Under the pieces are notes generated by a model, which was not told the DNA's origin, did no database searches, and saw nothing but the letters and a program-made list of their open reading frames with translations. A stretch of DNA of 35,816 bases, from positions 1-35,816 of IMG/VR virus record IMGVR_UViG_3300021335_000046. One strand, 5' to 3'. This document shows, piece by piece, positions 1-5,170 of this stretch. How positions within the stretch are numbered: the stretch's first letter is position 1; each line of letters begins with the position of its first letter. Source of the stretch: a virus. Made by a program: the position numbers and the translations under genes.

Positions 1-39
1 TATAAAGATTTATATATTAATAAAATAAAATCTAATACA
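1..39 (+). other. AT-rich leader before first gene
   Basis: These 39 bases contain only five G or C residues and directly precede the first ATG. There is no Shine-Dalgarno-like purine run. The reading frame of the first gene stays open to the window edge, so an upstream start cannot be excluded. The composition looks like the A/T-only leaders seen before other genes here, and I read it as untranslated leader. No promoter is claimed. Confidence 0.35.
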
Positions 40-657
40 ATGCACATAAACGCGACAGAGCAGACTTCTACGTTCCCGTGTCCAGAATCTAAACTTAAAG
101 GTAGATTAATGGATAACATGGGTAAAACGTGGGAAACAGTACACGGTACATTTGAAATTAATATGCAAACTATTGATTGGATAATGGATAACGTAACAAC
201 ATCTCAATACACAATGGAGAGATGTTATATATATAATAAAGCATTTGCTAAATATTTTCAAGTTAAAGGTCAAGCAGAAAAAGATGCTTACCAAGCATAC
301 TTTGACACTTTAAACAATAGATCTAATAGAAATGGTAATTGGAGATATGATTCATCTGAAAGTGAAAGGTTTCAAAAGATAAGAGACTGGGCTGGTGAAA
401 GAGGTCTTTATACTAAAGGCGATACTAAAACACAGTTTGCTAAACTAATAGAAGAAACTGGTGAATTAGCTCAAGCTATACTTAAAAAAGACGATGCAGA
501 GTTTGCAGATGCTATAGGAGATATGGTAGTTGTATTAACTAATATGGCTCATCTCGGCGGTACAACTATTGAAGAGTGTATTGACGCAGCATACAAAGTT
601 ATTTCTAAAAGAACTGGTAGAATGGTTAACGGAACATTTGTTAAAGATGAAAAGTAA
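40..657 (+). CDS. MazG-like nucleotide pyrophosphohydrolase
   Basis: A 205-aa protein whose C-terminal third is a MazG-type all-alpha NTP pyrophosphohydrolase domain (about residues 128-195). This fold hydrolyses nucleoside triphosphates to monophosphate and pyrophosphate, using Mg2+ held by acidic helices. Visible signature: KLIEETGELAQA with E138, E139 and E142, then ADAIGDMVVVL with D157 and D161, matching the EExxE...(E/D)xxxD metal-binding pattern. The first 125 residues are not recognised; they are polar, rich in Asn and Tyr, and have no membrane segment. The frame is open to the window edge, but the ATG at 40 follows a pure A/T leader and is the best start. The gene overlaps the next, also MazG-like, by 11 nt. 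Likely role: sanitising or balancing the dNTP pool during replication, together with the downstream reductase. Domain assignment is fairly firm; substrate is unknown. Confidence 0.8.
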   Translation: MHINATEQTSTFPCPESKLKGRLMDNMGKTWETVHGTFEINMQTIDWIMDNVTTSQYTMERCYIYNKAFAKYFQVKGQAEKDAYQAYFDTLNNRSNRNGNWRYDSSESERFQKIRDWAGERGLYTKGDTKTQFAKLIEETGELAQAILKKDDAEFADAIGDMVVVLTNMAHLGGTTIEECIDAAYKVISKRTGRMVNGTFVKDEK

Positions 658-979
658 GACTATATTATTCAGAGATCCTGTTGTGGAGAGAGTCTGCGAT
701 AAGTTCGTTAAACGTTCAGATGTTGGCTATGCTAAGTATGGCAGAACATTACACGATGAAAGAACAGGTAAACATAAAGATCTAGCTGGATACTTAAACG
801 ATGTTCAAGAAGAGTTAATGGATGCTATACTTTACATTCAAGCTGCTAAAGAAGAGCTTAATGATAGTTCAGTTAATGAAGCTATAACTGAAGTTAACAA
901 AGCTTCATTTAGACCACCTCATCCTTCACATGCTAGCACAGCGCAACAAGACTGGGACGATGCGATCTCACCAGTATAA
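647..979 (+). CDS. Second MazG-fold-like NTP pyrophosphohydrolase
   Basis: A 110-aa protein. The segment with KYGRTL, a GYLNDVQEELMDA helix and a following Ile/Tyr-rich helix resembles the compact all-alpha dNTP pyrophosphohydrolases of phages (MazG-like / DUF550-like), in which EExxD residues bind Mg2+. Only one clear acidic motif (QEELMDA) is visible, so the assignment is weaker than for the gene upstream. The frame could start earlier at a TTG at 569, but the ATG at 647 overlaps the previous stop by just 11 nt and gives a protein that begins at the recognisable domain, so I chose it. The C-terminal tail after about residue 85 is Pro/Ser/Ala-rich and probably unstructured. Position between a MazG-like gene and a nuclease fits a nucleotide-metabolism cluster. 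Confidence 0.6.
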   Translation: MKSKTILFRDPVVERVCDKFVKRSDVGYAKYGRTLHDERTGKHKDLAGYLNDVQEELMDAILYIQAAKEELNDSSVNEAITEVNKASFRPPHPSHASTAQQDWDDAISPV

Positions 980-1409
980 AAAGCGCGGTCCTGTTAGATC
1001 TAAGAAGGTTAGACATGACGGCATAACGTTTCAATCAGGTCTTGAAAAATATATGTACATAGCTTTAAAAAAAGCTAAGATAAAAGCTAAATACGAGGGA
1101 CAAACTTACGAGCTTGTCCCTTCTTTTAACTTAAAAAATAAATGTTATGAAAGACAAGCGAACTCTAAAGGAGAGTTCAAAGATAGAAGCGATAAGAAAA
1201 TACGTGGAATACGTTATACGCCTGATTTTATTGGAGATGAGTTCATCATTGAATGTAAGGGTAGACCTAATGAGTCTTTCCCAATACGCTGGAAGTTATT
1301 TAAAAAATATATCGCTTATAAAATGCCGAACTATACGTTATATAAACCTCAAAATCAAAAGGAATGCGACGAAACCGTGAACTTAATACTTGGGAAAAGA
1401 AAGACTTAG
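960..1409 (+). CDS. PD-(D/E)XK endonuclease, DUF1064 / T7 endonuclease I-like
   Basis: A 149-aa basic protein with a PD-(D/E)XK nuclease core: SGLEK with E29, RYTPDF with D89, and IIECKGR with E98 and K100. The order E...D...ExK and the roughly 9-residue gap from D to ExK match T7 endonuclease I, a resolvase of branched DNA, and the phage DUF1064 family. Probable role: cutting Holliday or branched intermediates before packaging, or degrading host DNA. The N-terminal 20 residues are Arg/Lys-rich and could contact DNA. Two ATGs are in frame (930 and 960). I prefer 960 because it overlaps the upstream gene by only 20 nt and the ten residues lost are not domain-like. The 3' end overlaps a 58-aa gene by 46 nt. 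Confidence 0.72.
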   Translation: MRSHQYKKRGPVRSKKVRHDGITFQSGLEKYMYIALKKAKIKAKYEGQTYELVPSFNLKNKCYERQANSKGEFKDRSDKKIRGIRYTPDFIGDEFIIECKGRPNESFPIRWKLFKKYIAYKMPNYTLYKPQNQKECDETVNLILGKRKT

Positions 1410-1540
1410 CCCGAAGAAAATATGCCGAACGTCAGTTGCAAAAGTTTATAGACTGGAGCATAGAAGCTAAGGGATATTTAAAATACAAAGACTTAATTAA
1501 ATACTCAGAAAAATATGGCGCGTCAACAGATAATCGCTAA
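1364..1540 (+). CDS. Small basic helical protein (58 aa)
   Basis: An ATG-initiated frame of 58 codons that starts inside the end of the nuclease gene (46-nt overlap) and ends 26 nt into the next gene. It encodes a charged, probably helical protein beginning MRRNRELNTWEKKDLARR and ending in a Tyr/Lys-rich segment. It fills what would otherwise be a gap of about 100 bases in a tightly packed operon. Its amino-acid make-up (Lys, Arg, Glu, Tyr; no runs of rare residues) looks like a real protein. I do not recognise a family. It could be a DNA- or protein-binding accessory factor, but that is a guess from charge alone. Confidence 0.6.
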   Translation: MRRNRELNTWEKKDLARRKYAERQLQKFIDWSIEAKGYLKYKDLIKYSEKYGASTDNR

Positions 1541-1649
1541 AATAGATAAGCCGAAAGTTAGAAGAAAAGGTGTTCATGCAAAAACTAAAACATCTAAATC
1601 TAAATCAAGTAAGCTTTATATAAAAAAATATAATGGACAAGGTAGATGA
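1515..1649 (+). CDS. Very small Lys/Arg-rich protein (44 aa)
   Basis: A 44-aa protein with about 40 per cent Lys plus Arg: it begins MARQQIIAKIDKPKVRRKG, continues through a KTKTSKSKSSK run and ends KKYNGQGR. Small proteins of this appearance recur in AT-rich marine phages (memory, not a search). No function is established to my knowledge. It overlaps the 58-aa gene by 26 nt and the SET-domain gene by 17 nt, so three frames are read in succession in this stretch. The composition suggests nucleic-acid or nucleotide-polyanion binding, or ribosome association; none is proven. The ATG at 1515 is the only start. Confidence 0.65.
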   Translation: MARQQIIAKIDKPKVRRKGVHAKTKTSKSKSSKLYIKKYNGQGR

Positions 1650-2037
1650 ATCTATAAAGGACTGGTGGAAATTACTTAAAGATAATAATATAGACTACTA
1701 TAAATTAAAAGAGTATTTAAACTCTGATTTGTGGATAAAAGAAGTTGGTGAAGTTATTGATGATGAAAATAATAACTATACAATTAAAAAATCTCTTATA
1801 CACGGCAAAGGTGTATTTGCAAATTACAATATAGATAAAGGTAGAATTATTGGTTTAGGTTATTTTAATAATAGCAGAACTATGCTAGGTAGATATACTA
1901 ATCATTCGCATTTGAATAATGCTAAGTTTTACTATAAAGAAGATGCTATAGTTTTAATGGCTGAATCAAACATAGCTAAAGATGAGGAAATATTAGTTGA
2001 TTATAGACATCATTTATTAAACAAAAGTTTTATATGA
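1633..2037 (+). CDS. SET-domain protein methyltransferase-like protein
   Basis: A 134-aa protein with the three hallmarks of a SET lysine-methyltransferase domain. SLIHGKGVFA (residues 54-63) is the first beta element that contacts S-adenosylmethionine. RYTNHSHLNN (87-96) carries the NHS motif that binds the cofactor and forms part of the pseudoknot. EEILVDY (118-124) carries the catalytic Tyr region. The domain is compact, with no post-SET cysteine cluster and a short insert between halves. The first 45 residues are an unassigned acidic helical segment. Family knowledge says SET enzymes methylate protein lysines; a phage copy could modify a host ribosomal, chromatin or transcription protein, or a phage protein such as its Lys-rich small proteins. 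The target is unknown. It overlaps the 44-aa gene by 17 nt and joins the next gene by an ATGA overlap. Confidence 0.8.
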   Translation: MDKVDESIKDWWKLLKDNNIDYYKLKEYLNSDLWIKEVGEVIDDENNNYTIKKSLIHGKGVFANYNIDKGRIIGLGYFNNSRTMLGRYTNHSHLNNAKFYYKEDAIVLMAESNIAKDEEILVDYRHHLLNKSFI

Positions 2038-2249
2038 AAGAACAGACTTTAATTGAAATGAAAAATAAAATTCAATCACTAACAAATGTTGTACAACATT
2101 TATATACAGAGATAGAATATTTAAGAACAGTATCATTTGGTACGTTAGAAACAATGAAGCATATGTCTGACTATGACGATGCTTTAGGTAAAGTAAAAGA
2201 TAAAGTAAAAGAAACAAGCAATGGAGATAAGCAACAAGATACTAAGTGA
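2034..2249 (+). CDS. Small coiled-coil protein, unknown function
   Basis: A 71-aa acidic protein with a predicted helical/coiled-coil centre (heptad-like spacing of Ile, Leu, Val and Tyr between about residues 8 and 45) and a polar C-terminal tail ending DKQQDTK. It begins in an ATGA overlap with the SET gene and its 3' end overlaps the ribonucleotide reductase start by 29 nt, which suggests translational coupling. I do not recognise a family. Possible roles include a small partner of the adjacent reductase, but no sequence evidence supports this beyond position. Confidence 0.6.
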   Translation: MKEQTLIEMKNKIQSLTNVVQHLYTEIEYLRTVSFGTLETMKHMSDYDDALGKVKDKVKETSNGDKQQDTK

Positions 2250-4083
2250 TATAACTGTTTACATGAAGTATGCTAAGTACATACCTGAATTAAATAGAAG
2301 AGAAACTTGGGATGAGTTAGTTACTAGAAACAAGAACATGCATATTAAAAAATATCCTGATCTTGCCGACTCTATTGAAGAAGCTTATAAATTAGTATAT
2401 GAAAAGAAAGTTTTACCGTCTATGCGATCGCTACAGTTCGGAGGTAAACCGATTGAGATCTCGCCTAATCGAGTTTATAATTGTGCTTATCTACCTATTG
2501 ACAGCATTGAGTCTTTTAATGAAATAATGTTTTTATTATTAGGTGGTACTGGAGTAGGTTATTCTGTACAAAACCATCACGTTAATAAATTGCCAGCAGT
2601 TAATCAACCTTATAGTAAAAGAACTAGAAGACATTTAATCGGAGACAGTATTGAAGGCTGGGCTGACGCAGTTAAGGTTCTGATTAAGTCTTATATGGGT
2701 CCTAAGAGATCATCTAAGATAACATTTGATTATTCTGATATAAGACCAAAGGGAGCTCAATTAGTTACATCTGGAGGCAAAGCTCCAGGTCCACAGCCTT
2801 TAAAAGAGTGTCTAGTAAAAGTAGCAGGAATTTTAAATGATGTAGAAGACGGAGATAAATTAACTACATTACAAGCTCACGATATTGTTTGTCATATAGC
2901 TGATGCTGTATTAGCGGGTGGTATACGTAGAGCAGCTTTAATTAGTTTGTTTTCAGCAGATGATGAAGCAATGATAGGTTGTAAGTCTGGACACTGGTGG
3001 GAAGAAGCACCTCAACGAGGCCGAGCAAATAACTCAGCTGTACTTATGAGACATAAGATAAGTAAACAATTTTTTATGGATTTATGGAAGCGTGTTGAGC
3101 TATCAGGAGCAGGCGAACCAGGTATTTATTTTAATAATGATAAAGACTGGGGAACAAACCCATGTTGTGAAATAGCTTTACGACCATATCAGTTTTGTAA
3201 CTTATGTGAGGTAAATGCTAGTGATATAGTAGATCAAAATGATTTTAACAAAAGATGTCAAGTAGCTTCTTTTATAGGTACACTACAAGCAGGTTACACT
3301 GACTTTCATTATTTAAGAGACATATGGAAAGATACGACAGAGAAGGACGCCCTTATAGGTGTATCAATGACAGGAATAGGCTCTGCCGCTGTGCTGCAGT
3401 TGGATATGACGGACGCTGCAGATATAGTAGTAAAGCAAAACAGAAGACTAGCTAAGCTAATTGGTATTAAACCAGCTGCAAGATGTACAACTGTAAAGCC
3501 TGCTGGGACGACATCTCTGGCACTGGGAACTTCATCTGGTATTCATGCATGGCATAATGATTATTACGTCCGTAGAGTTAGAGTTGGTAAAAACGAAAGT
3601 ATGTATAAATACTTAATTGAAAACCATCCTGACTTAATTGAAGATGAATACTTTAGACCTCATGATACTGCTGTGATTAGTATACCACAGAAAGCTCCGG
3701 CTAATGCTATACTAAGAACTGAGTCACCATTTGATTTACTTGAACGTATAAAAAAAGTAGCAACTGAGTGGGTGAAACCAGGCCATAAACGTGGTAGTAA
3801 TACTCACAATGTTTCAGCTACTGTTAGTTTAAAAGCAGATGAGTGGGATAAGGCAGGTGATTGGATGTGGAAAAACAGAGATTATTATAATGGGCTATCT
3901 GTCCTACCGTATGACGGTGGTACATATACTCAAGCGCCATTTGAAGATATAAATAAATCTAAATATGAAACTATGATGAAGAGTTTAACTGATGTTAATC
4001 TTACTGATATAGTAGAAGTTGAAGATGAAACTGATCTAGCTGGTGAATTAGCTTGTGCAGGAGGCGCGTGTGAGATAGTATGA
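2221..4083 (+). CDS. nrdJ: Class II (B12-dependent) ribonucleoside-triphosphate reductase
   Basis: A 620-aa monomeric adenosylcobalamin-dependent reductase that converts NTPs to dNTPs. The active-site set is complete. C88 in NRVYNCAYLP is the first reducing cysteine. C315 and E317 in NPCCE are the thiyl-radical cysteine and catalytic glutamate. C326 in QFCNLCE is the partner cysteine. C612/C617 in CAGGACEIV form the C-terminal redox pair that is re-reduced by thioredoxin. The 11-residue spacing C315-C326 equals that in the Lactobacillus leichmannii enzyme (408-419). KPAGTTSLALGTSSG is the conserved phosphate-binding loop. At 620 residues it is shorter than the roughly 740-aa prototype, as is usual for phage copies. 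It needs cobalamin, so the host must make or import B12. It supplies dNTPs for phage replication and sits beside two dNTP pyrophosphohydrolases. Start at ATG 2221 overlaps the previous gene by 29 nt. Confidence 0.93.
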   Translation: MEISNKILSDITVYMKYAKYIPELNRRETWDELVTRNKNMHIKKYPDLADSIEEAYKLVYEKKVLPSMRSLQFGGKPIEISPNRVYNCAYLPIDSIESFNEIMFLLLGGTGVGYSVQNHHVNKLPAVNQPYSKRTRRHLIGDSIEGWADAVKVLIKSYMGPKRSSKITFDYSDIRPKGAQLVTSGGKAPGPQPLKECLVKVAGILNDVEDGDKLTTLQAHDIVCHIADAVLAGGIRRAALISLFSADDEAMIGCKSGHWWEEAPQRGRANNSAVLMRHKISKQFFMDLWKRVELSGAGEPGIYFNNDKDWGTNPCCEIALRPYQFCNLCEVNASDIVDQNDFNKRCQVASFIGTLQAGYTDFHYLRDIWKDTTEKDALIGVSMTGIGSAAVLQLDMTDAADIVVKQNRRLAKLIGIKPAARCTTVKPAGTTSLALGTSSGIHAWHNDYYVRRVRVGKNESMYKYLIENHPDLIEDEYFRPHDTAVISIPQKAPANAILRTESPFDLLERIKKVATEWVKPGHKRGSNTHNVSATVSLKADEWDKAGDWMWKNRDYYNGLSVLPYDGGTYTQAPFEDINKSKYETMMKSLTDVNLTDIVEVEDETDLAGELACAGGACEIV

Positions 4084-4235
4084 AACGATTAGCAATTATA
4101 GGCGGTATTGGTATGATGACAATGGCTGGTACTAATATGATTTGGCATAAACAAAAGCCAAACTTTAATGCAAACACACTTGCAATAGCAAGCGGCGCTT
4201 TTATAGTGTCAATAGGTATAACTATTAAAATATAA
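4080..4235 (+). CDS. Small two-helix membrane protein (51 aa)
   Basis: A 51-codon frame joined to the reductase by an ATGA overlap. The protein has two hydrophobic segments, about residues 4-22 (LAIIGGIGMMTMAG) and 32-50 (ANTLAIASGAFIVSIGITI), separated by a polar loop HKQKPNFN. It begins with MKR, so an N-in hairpin in the inner membrane is likely. Size and topology would fit a small holin-like or membrane-anchoring protein, but no family is recognised and the early position argues against a simple lysis role. No stop or frame problem is visible. Confidence 0.65.
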   Translation: MKRLAIIGGIGMMTMAGTNMIWHKQKPNFNANTLAIASGAFIVSIGITIKI

Positions 4236-4238
4236 CTT

Positions 4239-4277
4239 ATGTGTCCAATTTGTAATGGCTACTGTGGTAGCTGCTAA
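4239..4277 (+). CDS. 12-residue Cys-rich micro-ORF with two CxxC pairs
   Basis: An ATG three bases after the previous stop opens a 12-codon frame, MCPICNGYCGSC, ending 10 nt before the tRNA. It has two CxxC pairs (C2/C5 and C9/C12), the pattern of a minimal zinc knuckle or metal-binding loop. A chance frame of this length is common, but four cysteines in that exact spacing within an AT-rich genome is not expected from base composition. Cys codons TGT and TGC are rare in the neighbours. Treat as a candidate microprotein; conservation in relatives would decide. Confidence 0.35.
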   Translation: MCPICNGYCGSC

Positions 4278-4287
4278 CTAAAGGTTT

Positions 4288-4361
4288 GGGGAATTAGCTC
4301 AGCTGGCTAGAGCGCCTGCCTTGCACGCAGGAGGTCATCAGTTCGACTCTGATATTCTCCA
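4288..4361 (+). tRNA. tRNA-Ala (anticodon TGC)
   Basis: A complete cloverleaf. Acceptor GGGGAAT pairs with ATTCTCC (one G-U). The D arm is GCTC/GAGC with an AGCTGGCTA loop. The anticodon stem CCTGC/GCAGG holds loop CTTGCAC with anticodon TGC, the variable loop is AGGTC, and the T arm ATCAG/CTGAT has loop TTCGACT. The discriminator base is A and the following bases are CA, so the full CCA end is not encoded and must be added by the host. It is the last gene of the + strand operon, 16 nt upstream of the terminator hairpin. A UGC anticodon reads GCA and, when modified, GCU, the Ala codons favoured in the AT-rich virion genes. Confidence 0.95.
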
Positions 4362-4377
4362 CATCTAAAAATAAAAA

Positions 4378-4405
4378 GGGGACCTCGATTGAGATCCCCT
4401 TTTTT
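4378..4405 (+). terminator. Bidirectional rho-independent terminator between convergent operons
   Basis: A 9-bp stem (GGGGACCTC / GAGATCCCC around GATT, 4378-4399) is followed by six T on the + strand and, on the - strand, by TTTTTATTTTT. The single C-A mismatch on the + strand becomes a G-U pair in the - strand transcript, so the hairpin is fully paired for the late operon and nearly so for the early one. It lies between tRNA-Ala and the last late gene, where two transcripts meet head-on. Confidence 0.9.
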
Positions 4406-4450
4406 GGTTACAGGAACTTTTGGGTATGGTGCCCAGTTTTTTCGTGTTCC

Positions 4451-4702
4451 TTATTTTTCTCCACAAGGTTTACCTGTAGCTACATTAATCCAGTTTTCTT
4501 TTTCAAACCAGTCTCTAAGTGTAGCATCTTTCTTCCTTGCTCCTTTAACATTACTCTTAGCACTACGTCTATATTTTCCTCTAGACGCTGCATTCTTTTT
4601 AGCATTAACTACTTTTTGTCTTTCTTCTTTAGACATTGATCTTACCTTTGCAGCAGGTAGACAAACTTTTTTGGTGCCTCCACCTTTAATTTTTTTAGCC
4701 AT
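4451..4702 (-). CDS. Small Lys-rich basic protein, DUF5872-like
   Basis: An 83-aa very basic protein. The N-terminus AKKIKGGGTKKVCLPAAK, an Arg/Lys-rich middle, and the C-terminus DWFEKENWINVATGKPCG resemble the DUF5872-type small basic proteins I recall from large DNA viruses and marine phages. Two cysteines lie in the conserved VCLP and KPCG motifs. The ATG at 4702 shares its A with the upstream TGA (TGATG), which favours it over a GTG one codon earlier. It is the last gene of the late operon, 46 nt before the shared terminator. Function unknown; charge suggests DNA or polyanion binding, perhaps in the virion. Family naming is from memory. Confidence 0.68.
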   Translation of the reverse strand: MAKKIKGGGTKKVCLPAAKVRSMSKEERQKVVNAKKNAASRGKYRRSAKSNVKGARKKDATLRDWFEKENWINVATGKPCGEK

Positions 4703-5013
4703 CACTTTCTTTTACAACCAAAGTTTTTAGCGTAGTTAGCCATTTTAACCACTCGCGGTGTGTACTTATTTTTATTTTTCATTACTGCACTAGCCGCTGC
4801 ACAAGTAGATTTACCAGGCATATTTTTTTCTACCCATTTAGTAAATTTACCTTCGTTCTTTTTATCTATTTCTGGAAACTTTTCTTCTTTCATTGCAGGT
4901 GCTTTTGACCTGTTCATTTCCTTAATATGCTTTTCAACTGTCTTAGCTTGTTTGCCATGAGCAACTACAGCAGCTTTGAGTTGTTCTACAACTTCCTCTA
5001 AATTCTTTGCCAT
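4702..5013 (-). CDS. Small basic protein with KYTPRVVKMANYAKNF motif
   Basis: A 103-aa protein. The first half is a charged helix (EEVVEQLKAAVVAHGKQAK and following). The second half is a compact basic domain with GKFTKWVEKNMPGKSTCAAA and then NKNKYTPRVVKMANYAKNF, ending GCKRK. This second half resembles small basic domains found beside DUF5872-like proteins in phages and large viruses (memory, not searched). It carries two cysteines. The gene is coupled on both sides by one-base stop/start overlaps (TAATG upstream, TGATG downstream), so the three small proteins at the operon end are likely made together. Role unknown; abundance late in infection and charge would fit a virion DNA-binding protein. 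Confidence 0.65.
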   Translation of the reverse strand: MAKNLEEVVEQLKAAVVAHGKQAKTVEKHIKEMNRSKAPAMKEEKFPEIDKKNEGKFTKWVEKNMPGKSTCAAASAVMKNKNKYTPRVVKMANYAKNFGCKRK

Positions 5014-5168
5014 TACTTTTTCTTTTTACTTTTACCCATTTTACCTGGACCACCAGCCTTAGTACATCTAGTTCCCCATCCAGAAGCGTAAGCACTAGGC
5101 CACACTTTAAATTTCTTTTTAGCGGCTCGTTTACAAGCTGGACTTATCTTCATTGTTTTTCTTGCCAT
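5013..5168 (-). CDS. 51-aa basic protein with KVWPSAYASGWGTRC motif
   Basis: A 51-codon frame encoding a Lys-rich protein: MARKTMKISPACKRAAKKK, then FKVWPSAYASGWGTRCTKAGG, then a basic tail GKMGKSKKKK. The WPSAYAS block followed by a Cys is a recurrent short motif in phage and large-virus small basic proteins, as I remember it. It starts two bases after the stop of the giant upstream gene and its TAA overlaps the next ATG by one base. With the next two genes it forms a set of three small, Lys-rich, Cys-containing proteins. Function unknown. Confidence 0.7.
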   Translation of the reverse strand: MARKTMKISPACKRAAKKKFKVWPSAYASGWGTRCTKAGGPGKMGKSKKKK

Positions 5169-5170
5169 GA

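Noticed and set aside
569-646. TTG start for the second pyrophosphohydrolase
   Set aside because: The extension fully overlaps the MazG-like domain of the upstream gene; ATG 647 gives the standard short overlap.
4288-4361. Prophage attachment site in tRNA-Ala
   Set aside because: No integrase, excisionase or repeated tRNA 3' end is visible; kept only as a possibility in the findings.
4389-4730. 113-codon + strand frame opposite the DUF5872-like gene
   Set aside because: It begins in the terminator and is the mirror of a clear basic protein on the other strand; its product is an unlikely hydrophobic sequence.
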